From Phytophthora quininea (taxonomy: Eukaryota; Oomycota; Peronosporomycetes; Peronosporales; Peronosporaceae), in NCBI GenBank assembly GCA_011947345.1, contig JAAVTG010001003.1, positions 434,001 through 498,000 on the forward strand: DNA of 64,000 bases, given 5' to 3'. Each line of letters opens with the position of its first letter. The stretch's first letter is position 1. The notes under the pieces were generated by a model. That model searched no databases. It was not told the DNA's origin and saw nothing but the letters and a program-made list of their open reading frames with translations. A program made the translations under genes and the position numbers. Below, one piece after another: positions 1-10,979 of the stretch.

Positions 1-1394
1 ACAGTCCTCGGTTCACCACGTAGCGCGTGCAGTTTTCAAATTTGCAAATGCGCGACTTTTTAACTGCTTTGGGCGGCGTGCGGGTGGCTGCATTGGCCGC
101 TGCATTCTCCGAAGCCGGCGCGGCTCGGGTCGCAGCTCTCGAACTGACAGTTAGATCAGCTGCACACCATGTAAAAAGAAGGTGGAGAGGTGCCATTAGC
201 GCGTGACGAACACTAGCAACTACCACTTGCAAATCAACGACGTACCGAAATTGGTGGTGCCCGCAACGTGTTCGTCATCGCCGCCCAAGATGAAGGCGAG
301 CGAGCTCTTGCTGGCCACGACGGCCGAGGCTCGTCCCACTTGGTCCGTGTTCATGACAGCGTCGAACTGGCGTCTGGCGTCGCCAAGCGGCAGCGCTGGC
401 GAGGCCCCTTCTCGCACGCCGTGCCCATCCTGACAGGGGTCGTTGGTCGCGTGTAGCCAAGCAGCGCTCATGTCGGCGTCGTCAGGGGCTTGGTTCTTCA
501 TGCAGCAAGGGAGGAACGGTAGTGCATTCACTGTGGTGGTCGTTGAAATAGGGCCCAATTGGATACACGAACAGCCGGCGGATCGATCTGCAAGGGTGCA
601 GGCAGAGAAGGACAGAGGACTTGGCCACTTGAGACTCGGTGCTACGAGTTAATGGACTGCTGGTTCTAGCAGCGAGATCGGAAGTGCTTTGGAGGACCAG
701 GAGGCCAGGAGAACGGGTCACGGAGCTGAGCCAGAGACAAGCCTCGAGCTAAAGGGTATGTTGATTGCTTCGCTGCTGGGCCTGACGCCTCTCGGCAGAA
801 CCACTGGACGCCGCGAGCCTCGCGGGAGCACGGGATCCGTTATGTGCCGACTCTCGGAGCGAGCCGGGCTGTATCAATACGCTGCGAGCCGGCCGGAGTG
901 CGAGCCGCGCTGGGGCGGGGCAACACTTGAGGCTCTGCAAAGCGGATGGTGGTCGAAAATCGCCATTTTGGGCCAATGGACACCTGCTTGGCCGATTTCG
1001 CTGCTTCGAAATTCGCCCCATACGTTGAGCAAGACATTCGGTGTGCCCCATCCCTGGTGACTCACGCCCTCCGACTCTTCGGCGCCCAATCGCTGTACGG
1101 CGCGCAGCTGCTGCCACACACACGGTGGCGAGTACGTACACGTAGCGGGCCGACCTCGTTGCCACGGTATCTGCAAGCAATCGGCTGGTGCTGTCGCCGT
1201 GGCGATCCTCGAACGCTAACCAAGACACTGCACAACATGAATTGTATTCAAGACGGACAGACACGCTGCAACGCAACGAAGACGACTGTGGCCACTTCTG
1301 GTCCCGGTCCGTGCCTGTCAGCCACTGCCTGCGTAGAGCATGGGCCGAGATCCTCAGAGGTCGCACAGACGTCCCTGCGGCGTCGATCGAGTGC
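1..1394. other. No gene recognised, left edge
   Basis: I see no convincing protein-coding exon here. The short open frames on both strands are Arg/Ser/Ala rich, overlap one another and show no domain, signal peptide or intron-bounded continuation. The right end abuts the 3' end of the minus-strand RING gene, so part of it may be that gene's 3' UTR. It could also hold the edge of a gene lying outside the window. Confidence 0.5.
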
Positions 1395-2233
1395 TCAGCG
1401 TGGCAGCAGAGCAGCTTGTCCAGCAGCGCTCCGGTGATGTGAACAGCAGACGACTTGCGAGGGCTCCTCCAGGGCAGCAGTGAGCTCCGCGACAAGCTGC
1501 TTCGTGACGACGCGGCTCTCGCATCGACAATGGCGACGCCTCCACAGCTCATGCGCTCGATCGGAGACGACGCGGACCCGAGTCTCCAGCTCCGCCTTGG
1601 CCCGCGCAGCGGTGCTCAGCTGCACGTAGGTCTTGGTCGCTGCGTCACAATGGAAACGTATGAGTGATCGAGCTCTTTTTGCAGGCGACGACACCTTACC
1701 GATCCGCTTCCAGCTTCTTAGCTGCTCTTTAGTCGAGTCCACGTCATGTTGGACACGCTGCAGCTGCCTCTGAGCCTGCTCCAGGCGCTGCTTGTAGTGC
1801 ACCAAGTCCATTTCAAGCCGGAACGACCGGCTCGAAGTCATGCGTTGGACGGATTTGACGCGGCGCAGCTCGTAGCACATCGCTTGCATCTCCACGGCGA
1901 GTTCATCGGATCTGTTCCGGATGCGTGTTGACGCTTCCGAAGTAATACGGCAGTCTCCGCTGCTCGAGTTTCTCTTCTACCATCGCCAGCTGGAGTGTGG
2001 CTGCTGAAGTACAAGCGAACAATATTCGCAGGACTAGTTTTGCGTCGACACACTGGGCAGGATCGCTTGTTCACCAAGGCCTGTTGCAGACAAGAGAGGT
2101 GGAAAACATGTCCGCACACTAGCGTTGCAAGGTTCGTCTCCATGCCGTCGAGACAAATGCTGCAGTTGTTTTTGATATGGACCGGAGATCCTTGGCGGGG
2201 CGCATCAGCCCCAATTTGAGCTCGTGACGCCAT
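1395..2233 (-). CDS. RING-finger coiled-coil protein (TRAIP-like E3 ligase candidate)
   Basis: The N-terminus carries a C3HC4 RING finger: CSICLDGM, then CGHVFHLSCLQQAL, then CPVCRR, all zinc ligands present, at about residues 25-65. A basic, Glu/Gln/Arg-rich coiled coil follows. RING proteins of this shape are usually E3 ubiquitin ligases; substrate and location cannot be read from sequence. An in-frame 60-nt intron (1640-1699, donor GTAAGG, acceptor CAG) interrupts the coiled coil. The frame changes between the RING and the coiled coil near 1934-1980. A 47-nt GTAGAA...AAG intron would join them, but it is short, so a single-base error is equally possible. A second gene of the same layout lies at 22042-23318. 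The C-terminal end is uncertain. Confidence 0.7.
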
Positions 2234-2391
2234 GACGAAGAATTGCCAAGTGCTAACGAAGAAGTGATGTCACCTCTCGCAGAAATCTTCACGCCACGTC
2301 CCGTTCTATCCTTCAACACGGATTGCTCTTTTCTATTGTACTTAGTATGTTTTACTAGCTTTGCTATCATGTTCGCTGACGAGTTTGCTGC

Positions 2392-5140
2392 CTATATGTG
2401 CAGCATTGCTGCAATGTACGAGGCGCTGGGTCGCAGCGACGGATCGTATTGCAGACATGCTCCTGCCAGCTCGCGTACCATCGTCGGGCACTCTGGCGTG
2501 AACGTGAACATGCTCATGAAACTGGTGGCGTTGTCATCTGCTGAACGTCTGTGCGTCAGAGGTGTTGTTCGTCGTCGCGAAGCTTCTGATGCAAGGCTTC
2601 GCGAGCTCTGCGAGGCGCCAATCTCACCGATTTGGACGGTGCGCCGTCGCGGGTCTTCCAGTCGGGAGGCTTCGAAGCCATCGCCCATGTTGGCAGACAC
2701 GACCGTGCCGTCGCTCGACAGGAGCGTGCCATTGTCCGAGTCAAAGTCGTTGATGTGGGTCCGCATCCTCCACGAACTTCTGATCATTTCATCAGCCGTT
2801 TGACAGGTGTCCAAGTGTGCAAGCAGCACACCGAATGCGTACATGTCTGAAGACGACCGTGAGGGCTCGCCAATCAGAATTTCAGGAGCAAAGAATGCCT
2901 TGGCCGTCGAGTCACACCGGCGAATATACGTCTGGCTGCTGTACGGAGACGAACCGTCCGTCGGGAGAGCTGCTTGCAACGGGTTGAGCTTGCAACCTTT
3001 ATCTGGGTCCACGAAGACGCTCTTGCCATTGAGTCCGTCGTACGTGACCATGTGCTGGCTGTGCAAGTACATCAAGCCACGCGCGATCTCCGCTGCAGCT
3101 TTCATCTTGAAGTTCTTCCAGTTGAGCTCGGACCCCGAGCTCCGCAAGTACGCTTCAAGAGTGCCCAACGTCATGTATTCGCACACCGCCGTCATAGCAT
3201 GCCTCTCGTCCCACACAATGCCAGTGATCGAAAGGATCTGAGGATGCCGGATCTGCGAGAGCGTTGGCACCATGTCCAGAGCTGCCTCCACGTCGTCGTC
3301 GCTGGACTCTAGCTTCGTCACAAGAACCAACTTGGCGCGATACTCTGCAAGCGCCACGGTCACGGGACCGGACGTCGACAACTGGTTAAGTTTGACCACA
3401 TCCGTGTCCGGGATTTCTTTGAACACGGCCTTAAGCAGTCCGCCGCTGGTGAAATCGTTCAATGACTCCTCGAGCTCGGTCGTCTGGATCGTGCCGCTAG
3501 AAGTCATCTTGGCGCGCAAATTGCGCAGATTTGCCTTGATCTTGTTATCAGCCGAGACTATAGACTCGTGTTGCTGTGTCGCTGCCTTACGTTTCCATCG
3601 CCGTAACAGGACAACTCCACCAACGACAGCCAATGCAATGGCGAAAATGAGCCCCAAAATGATATACAAAGTAACCGAGCTGCCAGTACTTTCAGGGGCA
3701 GTAGATGTCGTACTCTTTTCGTTGGAACCAGAATCACTGATGATGCCGAGGCCGTCGCCGTTTGTATAGCACACGCTCTTGTCACCCCAGCTAAACGAGT
3801 CGTAGCCGTCCGAACATCTATCAACAGTTAGATTGGCCTCAAACTTAGCGAGACCTTGCAGATATTGAAGCTGCCGCTTAGTCACATGGGCGTCGACGAT
3901 TTCGTTGTCTTGCAGGTGCAGGGCCGACAGCTTCGGCATTTCATAAATAATAGAAGGGATGTCAGACAACTGGTTGTCTTGGAGGTCTCTGCAATGAAAG
4001 AATTTCTTGTCGTTAGGAAAATTCCACCATGCGATCAATACCAAGTAGAATGCTACGCACAATGTTGTCACGGAAGTGAAGGGGTGAGATCCACGTGGAT
4101 CAAACTGCGTCATTTGCGCGCGGTTGATAACACTGCAACATCAGAGATAAGAAAATGTTGAAACTCCCCGCATTTCAAAAAGCCACGTACAGAGTAGTGA
4201 GGTTGTTTGGGAAAATATTGGTGAGCATATCTCCCACGCGAACGTCCGTAATGGTTCTGTATAAGGTTGCAAAATATATAAGCGAACCGCAGACACAGCA
4301 ACAAAATCAACAACAATGCTTACATGTTTTGAAGTCCAGATCCACTGACGAACGCGTTGGAGGAGAACGACAGCGGGACGGTGATCTGTGCGTTCCGAGT
4401 GGCGCCAACAATGGTCCTGTAGCATAGAGAAATGATTAATTCACCGCGGATACATCCCCAAAAAGCTGCATCTTCACGTACAAACTCTGCAAAGTCGGCG
4501 GTAGCTGCAGGTCGTCTACGCTTTGGAAGACTGCATTGTCTGCCTTATCGCTCTGTGGCTGGGAGATCGCCAGCATCCACTGCGGCACGTCGCCACTGAC
4601 GGCCAGACATTGCAGCTCGCAGTTCCCAGACGTCACGTTCGTATAGCACGACGGCAAGTTGGCGGACTCGCAACCGCGGTAGAAGTAGTTGCCCGCTGCA
4701 GTTGATACGGACGTGTCCTGGGCTGACGACGGCGCGTAGTTGACGCAGAGGGCTGAGTCGCACTGGCCGAAACAGCTCGAGGTCAGCGTGTTCGTCTCCG
4801 GTTGAGCGCACGTGTCTTCCGGTGTAGTGGTCATAACGGCTGCGTCCTGGTCCACTGCGCTGCAATGTAAGGCGACGGAAGCCTTGGGAGCGTGAGTGAG
4901 CGTCGACTAAACGCGTGGAAATCCACCGCCGAGCTGTGGGTCTCCAGGAAGCGAGTGAACAACGCGGCGCTGGCGAAGACCGGCCGGCTCCAAGTTGTCT
5001 GTTGTTGGACCGACACACGGTAAATGTCCCACTGCGTGGACGAGCCAGGCGATGCAGTTTGCCAAGAGACGCGCCGAAAGGACAGCGAAAACCTTGACGG
5101 CGTAACAGCGCGAGCCGTTGGAGCCCGTTACGACGAGCAT
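2392..5140 (-). CDS. LRR receptor-like protein with TKL-type pseudokinase domain
   Basis: A multi-exon receptor. A Cys-rich ectodomain exon (4482-4859) is followed by LRR exons 4324-4416, 4191-4256 and 4061-4132, then a terminal exon 2392-3988 with the last LRR, a transmembrane helix (about 20 hydrophobic residues, IILGLIFAIALAVVGGVVLL) and a kinase fold. Introns 3989-4060, 4133-4190, 4257-4323, 4417-4481 and one ending at 4860 have GT..CAG borders, and the LRR exons are 66-93 nt long, one repeat each. The kinase lacks a glycine loop, has YDGLNGKSVFVD where a catalytic loop is expected and has no DFG, while LVTKL (beta3 Lys) and FFAPEILIG (APE) remain. So it is probably catalytically dead. 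The first exon is not settled: ATG at 5140 begins a hydrophobic signal-like stretch, but one frame change remains before 4859. Confidence 0.8.
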
Positions 5141-5890
5141 TGTGTGGTCTCGAGTGCTTTTGATCACTGCTGCTGCCACGGAAGGCGCGCCTTGTGCGGA
5201 CCTTCCCGTTTGTTGCTCGGTTGCAGTTTGTGATTGCGGTTGCAGCTCGCGCGGTTGCAGCTCGGACAAATAACTACATGACTACTAATCTCCGTATCAT
5301 TCGCAGCAAATTCAGGCGCGTGTTTGCCGTTGGAACTGCCGCCCCGATGTTTCCAGAGCAACCACGCCACTGGAGCGGGGCGTGGCGCGTCAAACAGCCT
5401 GTGGAGACACGATGGCACCCACGACGCTCGCCAGCTGGGGGCAACAAATGTGCCCGCGCAACCCTGGACTGTGCGGCTTTAGACCGTTGGCCCTCGCTTG
5501 AGCGATGCGTGATTGCAGCGGCTATCGGATCGGCACCCACGTGCGGATGGAGTGTTCGCAGCGGATCCCGTCTCGCTGGGCTGACACTTTGGCTGATTTG
5601 TCTGTCCGCGCGATCTTTGGCGTCTTGGATAGGCAGGCTGGAAGATCCGCCCACTTGTGCTTTGAAGGCGAGCGGATCATCCACGAGTTCAAGGCGAGCA
5701 GATGTGCGTGCTTTGAACTCGACCAGTTTCGCTGCTGGGCTTTCCCTTCAATGTGGGCTCTATATTTTAGAAGCAAAACGGACGAGTTCTATATTTTTAG
5801 CACATGGCTACAGTATATTTGGTGCGCGTCGATGTCTGCCTTGCCCGACAAGACTCTCATCATCGTCCTGACCCCGACGAGTTGACTGCC
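5141..5890. other. Intergenic region between divergent genes
   Basis: This 750-base stretch separates the LRR receptor (minus) from the ARL13-like gene (plus) and should hold both promoters. An open plus-strand frame over part of it is Arg/Ser rich with no family features and was not accepted. An AT-rich patch at 5758-5820 contains ATGGCTACA (5804-5812), the reverse complement of the TGTAGCCAT element seen upstream of other starts in this window. Confidence 0.4.
5804..5812 (-). promoter_or_regulatory. TGTAGCCAT element (reverse orientation) upstream of ARL13-like gene
   Basis: ATGGCTACA on the plus strand, about 80 bases before the ARL13-like start at 5891. The same 9-mer appears near the starts at 9131, 16345 and 58178. 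Function is unknown. This is the weakest of the set because it faces away from the gene. Confidence 0.25.
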
Positions 5891-7661
5891 ATGAGTGCAC
5901 GGAGAATCCGTGAAGCGATCCAGACCACGCCTCGTTATGCTGCTGGTGCGTATTGGTCATCTTTGCATTGAATGTTCGACGGTCTCGCCAATGCTGATGA
6001 TGTTTCGATCAGAAACCACTCCACGCAAACCGGCCGAGAACGAGCACGACTACCTCCGGCGCTTTGTCGATCCGGTGCTTATGCCGCTTATCGAGTCGCT
6101 GCTGCTGTACCAGCCCGAGAGCGTCTATCACTTCATCCACGACTTCGTGGACGAGCAAAGTCCTCGCGCTTCGCCCACCGCCCACGCAATGTCGGGTATG
6201 CCAAGAAGCTCACCAACCGCCGTAAAATGGCGGACTTTATGTCCACCAGCGTGATCCCCGTGATGGACGACCTGGCCAAGCAGATTCTGCGCGAAAAACC
6301 CAGCTCCGTCAAGAGTAAGCTGGTGGAAATTGAGGCTGTATTGTGGTCAAAAACTAATCCTGCGTTTGTTTGTCCAGCTTTCATTCGAGATGTCGTTGGC
6401 GCTCGTATTATTGTCGCTACGAGTGGAGAAGAAATGTCGAACCAACTCGAGGCAGAGATGCAATTTTGTGTCGACGACCGCGTCTTGTGTCGGTATAAGG
6501 GTCGACCTCGATACTTTCCTGGAGTTATCACTGGAATCGATGCCGGCGGATCATTCACAGTCTTGTACGACGACGGAAAGACCGAGACCAATGTCCACTA
6601 CATGTGTCTGAAACGATTCTCCAACAATGAAGACAACCAGACGAGCAACACAGAACCAGACAACAACCAGGAGGTGTCAAAGACGATTCGCTCGATGGCG
6701 ATCGTTCTTCTCATCATTGGTATCGACGGAGCTGGAAAAACCACGCTACTTTCCACGTTGCAAGGAGACCTGGAGAAGGAACATGTGCCGAGTGCTGGTT
6801 TCACGTCTGCAACCTTCGAGACGGAAACCGGATCGGCTACTTTTACGACCTCGGCGGAGGCCCAACGTTCCGCAATGTGTGGAAGGAATACTACGCGGAT
6901 GTGAGTTGCTACTAACAGTTTATTATCGGGCGACGAAAGTGGAGGAACTCACGAGTTATTGTTGCTACTGCTTCAGGCCCATGGTGTCATTTTTGTGGTC
7001 GATTCGTCCAGCGAGAACTCGGTGATTCAATCGGCTGCGATTCTGGAAGAGTCGATGGCAAACGAACTCATGAAGAACAAGCCCTTGCTAATGTACGCAC
7101 CAATTTTCTTGTTTGCAGTCTTACCTCGCCATCTAACTCATTGTCGATGCACAGCTTTGCCAACAAACGCGATCAAACGATGCTGTTCCCGAACAGGAAA
7201 TGCAGGAATTGTTGCATCTACACAAGTATCCTAGCTCACGAATTGTTCCCTGCGTCGCAAAGCCGGCGGTTAATGCTGGGGCAGTGGACGAGCGTCTGGA
7301 AATGGGCTTGACGTGGCTCTTTGATCAAGTTCACCACGACTTTGACTCGCTGCAGGAGCGAGTACAGCAAGATTTGGTATTGAAGAAGAAGATGGATCAG
7401 CAACGGCGAGAAGAGCAGCGGGCTCGAGTTTCACGGTGGAGAGAAGAGCGCGAACTAGCTCAGATGCAAACCCACGACAAGCAGTGCATGGATGATCAAA
7501 GCAATGGTAACGCCCAGACAGCTTCAAAGGCAGTTGCAGAGTCAGAAAACCCTGTCATCAACTGCTCAAATTGCTCCATCGAGCCAGCAGTAACCAAGTG
7601 CGCCGCGTCCAAGTGGATGCCAGTCTGCGAAGCATGTGCTACGTCGTTAAGAAACCAGTGA
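5891..7661 (+). CDS. ARL13-like small GTPase with N-terminal DPY30/RIIa-like and Tudor-like domains
   Basis: Start chosen at MSARRIREAI. The 67-nt intron 5946-6012 (GTGCGT..CAG) joins it in frame to a DPY30/RIIa-like dimerisation segment (DYLRRFVDPVLMPLIE..LLYQPESVYHFIHDF). A Tudor-like stretch follows (DDRVLCRYKGRPRYFPGVI), then an ARF-family GTPase with GIDGAGKT (P-loop), YDLGGG (switch II) and ANKRD (guanine specificity), a coiled coil, and a C-terminal CxxC..C..CxxC zinc motif (CSNCS..C..CEAC). ARL13 GTPases act in the ciliary membrane, which fits a zoosporic organism. Other introns: 6315-6377, 6901-6975, 7093-7154. Single-base frame breaks occur near 6160, 6815 and 7185; each is repaired by one added base. 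The fused N-terminal modules are unusual for ARL13 as I know it. Confidence 0.8.
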
Positions 7662-7725
7662 TCAACCAACGCCTTTAACACTCAAAGCGAGTATTTTTCA
7701 CTATCGGCTTATCTCTATTGCTCTA

Positions 7726-9131
7726 TTATCTTTTCTTCTTCCCACCCTTCTTACCTTTGCCACGCTGCCGCTCTTCTTCCTGTTCAGCCTTTTCTTGCTT
7801 TGTCCGTGCATTTGAAACGATCTTTTCGACATTCTCTTTCTTCTTGTTCTTTCGCATCTCCTTGCGCTCTCGACGTTTATCGGCAGCCTTCTGGTCCTTC
7901 TCTAGACGAACACGCCCCGCTTCGGCTTTCTTCAGTGCAGTTTCCTCGTCCCCCTCTGCTGTTCCTCATTCACTTCAGCTGCGACGTCGTCTTCTGCAGT
8001 GCTGTTGGCAGTGTTATCGTCTATGTCATTCGCACTCGACTTGACCTTACCAAGTGCAATCAGTTCTTCTTGGAGTACTCTGTCCATCTCGTCGTCCAAA
8101 ATGCTGAGGTCACTGAACACGCCGAGCTCCTCTTCTTTCTCGCGATGCTTCTTGGACGTCAAGTGATTCTGCAGCTGCTTGGTCGACTTGAACGTTTTGT
8201 TGCACAAGTCACAGACCAGCACGTCTGCGTTCATCTTCTTCCGGAGCTTCTCCAGCTCCTGTTCAATGTCTCTATCAGTTTCCCGACTCGTTTCCAGGTT
8301 GCTGTCCGCCCAGAGCTCTTCTTGCTGCTTTTGGAAAGCTCGTCGCTCGACTTCATACGCCGCCTGCTTCTCGCGCTTCTTGGCTTCGTCGTCAATACGT
8401 TGCTGCTGCTTCTCCTGCTCCTTCTGCTTCTGAAACGCACGCACGCGAGGGTCCCGTCGACACACAAAGTCTACGAGCTCCCGCACCTCGGTGGTGAAGG
8501 CCTTCTTGGCTGTATCTCGCAGCTTTTTGTTCTCCTTCTCCATTGCTCGTCTCACCAGTCGCGTCGGGGCGTCGGTCGTCTTGTACTCGTCCACCCACGC
8601 GAAGTTGCGCTGCGTCGTGTAGCTCTTCCAGTGCTGGTAAAAGTAATTGACATCGTCCATTGTAGATTTTGCATCTCCCAATACTGGAGCTGCTTCAGTT
8701 CCAGCACCTACAGCCTCCAGATCCAGAGCATCAATCTGCGCAAAGAGCTCTCCGTACACGACGTAGAAGCTCTTGGCGTCGCTTCCGAAGCCCTTGTAGA
8801 CCGAGGTGCTGAAGTACCGGAACAGGTTCAACTGGTCCTCGTCCGCCTCGTCGTCTGCGTCATCGCCACGCAGAATCTGCTCGCGGTGCTCGTCGTACCA
8901 TTTCTTCTCGTGCGGGTCGCTCAGCACTTCGTAGGCGTTCTGGATGGTCTGGAACTGCTCGGTCGCCTCCTCGCTCGAGATGCCGTTCTGCCGGTGCTTG
9001 TCTGGGTGCCAGCGCAGCGCCTGCAGACGGAACGCCTTCTTGATCTCGGCGACGGAGGCTTCCCGAGAGACAGCCAGCACCTCGTAGTGACACTTCATGG
9101 CTTCACAGCAACTGACGTTTTTGATGGCCAA
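7726..9131 (-). CDS. DnaJ co-chaperone, DNAJC21/JJJ1-like
   Basis: An N-terminal J domain (CHYEVLAVSREASVAEIKKA, then RWHPDKH with the HPD triad, then AYEVLSDP), a charged middle region, and a C2H2 zinc finger (CDLCNKTFKSTKQLQNHLTS, then KKH) near residues 310-335. This J domain plus U1-like zinc finger order is typical of JJJ1/DNAJC21, which stimulates Hsp70 during release of shuttling factors from cytoplasmic pre-60S ribosomes. The tail is a Lys/Glu helix ending GKGKKGGKKKR. The frame breaks at a run of five C (7950-7954); one extra base restores the Lys-rich tail and the stop at 7726. Translation may start at the second Met (about 9098), just before the J domain. Head-to-head with the gene at 9248. 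Confidence 0.88.
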
Positions 9132-9158
9132 CGGATATAACCGGTAATATACTGGTTT

Positions 9159-9172
9159 TGAAATGGCTACAT
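9159..9172 (-). promoter_or_regulatory. TGTAGCCATTTCA element between divergent genes
   Basis: TGAAATGGCTACAT on the plus strand. Read toward the DnaJ gene it is ATGTAGCCATTTCA, 28 bases upstream of 9131. The same 14-mer recurs at 16380-16393. It lies in a 116-bp divergent promoter with AACCGG/CCGGTT repeats around it. A transcription-factor site or core element is inferred only. Confidence 0.45.
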
Positions 9173-9247
9173 CTCAATACACTTGGTTTTCTATTCAAAG
9201 AAAACCGGTTTTCTACCGGCAGGTGGATGTTGATACCGCATCTGAAA

Positions 9248-9881
9248 ATGCTGCCGAGAAGCAAGAAAGACGACGCTGGTGCCAAGAGCTCCGCTGCCGC
9301 CACCATCTGCGCCTTGTGCGACCTGTACACACGCAACGACCTCGGGGCAAGTGGAAGGAGTTGGCGGATGTCTACGACGTGCGTAAACTGCTGCAGGGCC
9401 TTCATAAAATGAGCTAATCTCCGATCGTTTGACCAGCAACGCCGCAATGTCGATGATTTTCGCGAGATTTTGGACCTGAGCGCTCCGAATGCGCGTATGA
9501 GCGACCTGAACGGCTGGCATTTGGAGCGCATGGCCATGGGCGAGTTCGACGCGAGCTCCGGCGCCAGCGCCAGCGACTTGGCGGCCATCAAGCGAGAGGG
9601 TCATGCTGTCAAGGACGCGCTGATGAAGGTGCTGGCCAACGGCCGCAGCTTCAAGGCCAAGAGGGACGAAATTGAAGAGGCCATGACAAAGCAGAGAGAA
9701 GCGCTGACGGTGGAGCTGACAGCGGCCAAGGAGTTCCTGGGCCAAGCACATGCTCAATGCCGTGGACTCGGCTGCGATTGAAGTCAGCGAGCCGGCCCCC
9801 GTGGAGGAGCGACTGCGAGCAAGTGTCAAGCACCCTGAACTGTCACCGACGGTGGATCTGAGCGAGACGCCGTCGATCTAA
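9248..9881 (+). CDS. Small helical protein, unrecognised
   Basis: About 190 residues, starting MLPRSKKDDAGAKSSAAA. A canonical intron 9379-9436 (GTGCGT..CAG) joins LADVYD to QRRNVDDFREILDL in phase. Two small frame changes remain: near the GGGG run at about 9347 (one added base gives GGKWKELADVYD) and near 9743 (one base fewer gives FLGKHMLNAVDSAAIEV), ending with the stop at 9881. The product is mostly alpha-helical with a coiled coil (KRDEIEEAMTKQREAL). No catalytic motif, signal peptide or membrane segment is visible. It shares a divergent promoter with the DnaJ gene. Function not assigned. Confidence 0.55.
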
Positions 9882-9942
9882 ACGGAGTGCGAGTGCATTC
9901 CAAATGAGTCACGCTCTATCTGTCTTATCCTGATGCTGTCAT

Positions 9943-10849
9943 CTAGTCGACGTGCAGACGCTCCTCGAGGTACTTGGCTGCGTCCTTGGTGATGATCAGC
10001 AGGTCCTTCTGCAAGATCGAGTAGACGTTGATCTTGTGCTGCGGTAGCGTGTCCACGTACTGGATGTTGCGAGTGGACAGCATGAAGTTGCCGTCCACCT
10101 CCTCGCCACCGACAAACAGCGCGTGTTCCCAGCCGCGACCGCTCAGCAGCTTCTTCATCTCTTTCGTCTTGGTAACCTGCTCAACCAACAGCCAACACAA
10201 TCAATTCTTCCATCTCTTGCCAAAGCTACTGCAACAATTTCCAACGTACGTCAACTTCCAGCGAGTCCACCACAGCCAGCTTGCCTTCACGGAGTTTGGT
10301 AGACAGCGCCACACGCAAACCCATGGCGCGCACCTTCTTGGGCAAACTGTACGAGAAGTCGCGCAGCACGGGGCCATGCACGCGGTAGCCGCCACGCCAC
10401 TGCGGCGCGCGGATGTCTCCCACACGGGCGCGTCCAGAGCCTTTCTGCTTCCACGGCTTGCGGGTCGAGCCGCTGACCTCCGAGCGCGTCTTGGTCTTGT
10501 TGGTGCCGGCGCGGCGGCAGGCCAGCTGCCAGCGCACCACGCGCTGCAGGATGTCGACACGGTCGGGCGCTCCGAAGACCTCTCCGTTCAGCGAGACGCT
10601 GCCCAGATCCTGTGCGTCCTCGTTCAGCGACAGCAGCGTCATCTCCAAGTCGCCCGACGGCAAGACCGTCACATTTTGGGCGGCAGCCACGACCCGTGGG
10701 GCGGGCCGGGGCTTCTCCTGCGCCAGCGATAGGTTCGCCAGCACTTCGGCCTGCGTACTGGCAGCACGCACCAGACTCGACGCCGCGCGAGGAGCCACGG
10801 ACAGCGCCGCCACGCCGCGCAGCAAGCGGTTCATGCCGACACTCGCCAT
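9943..10849 (-). CDS. Mitochondrial large-subunit ribosomal protein L4 (bL4m)
   Basis: A 277-residue L4 family protein in two exons (10250-10849 and 9943-10176) joined in phase across a 73-nt intron with a GTACGT donor and CAG acceptor. Residues 1-35 form an Arg/Ala/Ser presequence ([20 protein letters not shown]), pointing to mitochondria. The L4 signature is clear: [40 protein letters not shown] and GGYRVHGP. L4 binds 23S-type rRNA early in assembly and lines the exit tunnel. Start chosen at 10849 because upstream in-frame Met codons would put a non-presequence stretch in front. Divergent from RICTOR with only 130 bp between the starts. Confidence 0.92.
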
Positions 10850-10911
10850 CTTGGGGTGATTCACGTGTGGCCACAAAACCCGACCATACTGAAAGCGAGA
10901 TGAAAGAAACG

Positions 10912-10928
10912 GTACCAGTAACTGGTAC
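10912..10928. promoter_or_regulatory. Perfect inverted repeat GTACCAGT-A-ACTGGTAC in the L4m/RICTOR divergent promoter
   Basis: Two 8-base arms with a 1-base centre, 63 bases from the L4m start and 52 from the RICTOR start. Its position in a 130-bp bidirectional promoter makes a dimeric transcription-factor site plausible, but nothing else supports that. Confidence 0.4.
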
Positions 10929-10979
10929 AACTTGTCCCGACTTTTTTGCCAGAAGGGGAACTGCCAAGCTCAAGTCGCG

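Noticed and set aside
749..1552. A 267-codon open frame on the minus strand at the left edge
   Set aside because: Arg/Ser/Ala composition, no domain or intron logic, and it overlaps the end of the RING/coiled-coil gene in another frame.
5194..5871. A 225-codon plus-strand open frame
   Set aside because: It overlaps the likely first exon of the LRR receptor and the 5' flank of the ARL13-like gene; composition is not protein-like and there are no motifs.
5804..5971. An upstream open stretch (MATVYLVRV..) in front of the ARL13-like gene
   Set aside because: Partly in frame with the chosen start, but the first 30 residues have no support. Start placed at 5891, which joins cleanly over the GTGCGT..CAG intron. 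The longer start is not excluded.
8390..8440. CAG/CTG-rich stretch as a trinucleotide repeat
   Set aside because: It encodes the Gln/Glu-rich helix of the DnaJ protein with synonymous variation; not a pure microsatellite.
7800..9140. A 446-codon plus-strand open frame, rich in Leu/Val
   Set aside because: It is the antisense of the DnaJ gene; the J domain and zinc finger on the other strand are unmistakable.
10226..10930. Extension of the mitochondrial L4 start 27 codons upstream
   Set aside because: It would bury the presequence and run over the shared promoter; 10849 gives a normal mitochondrial targeting sequence.
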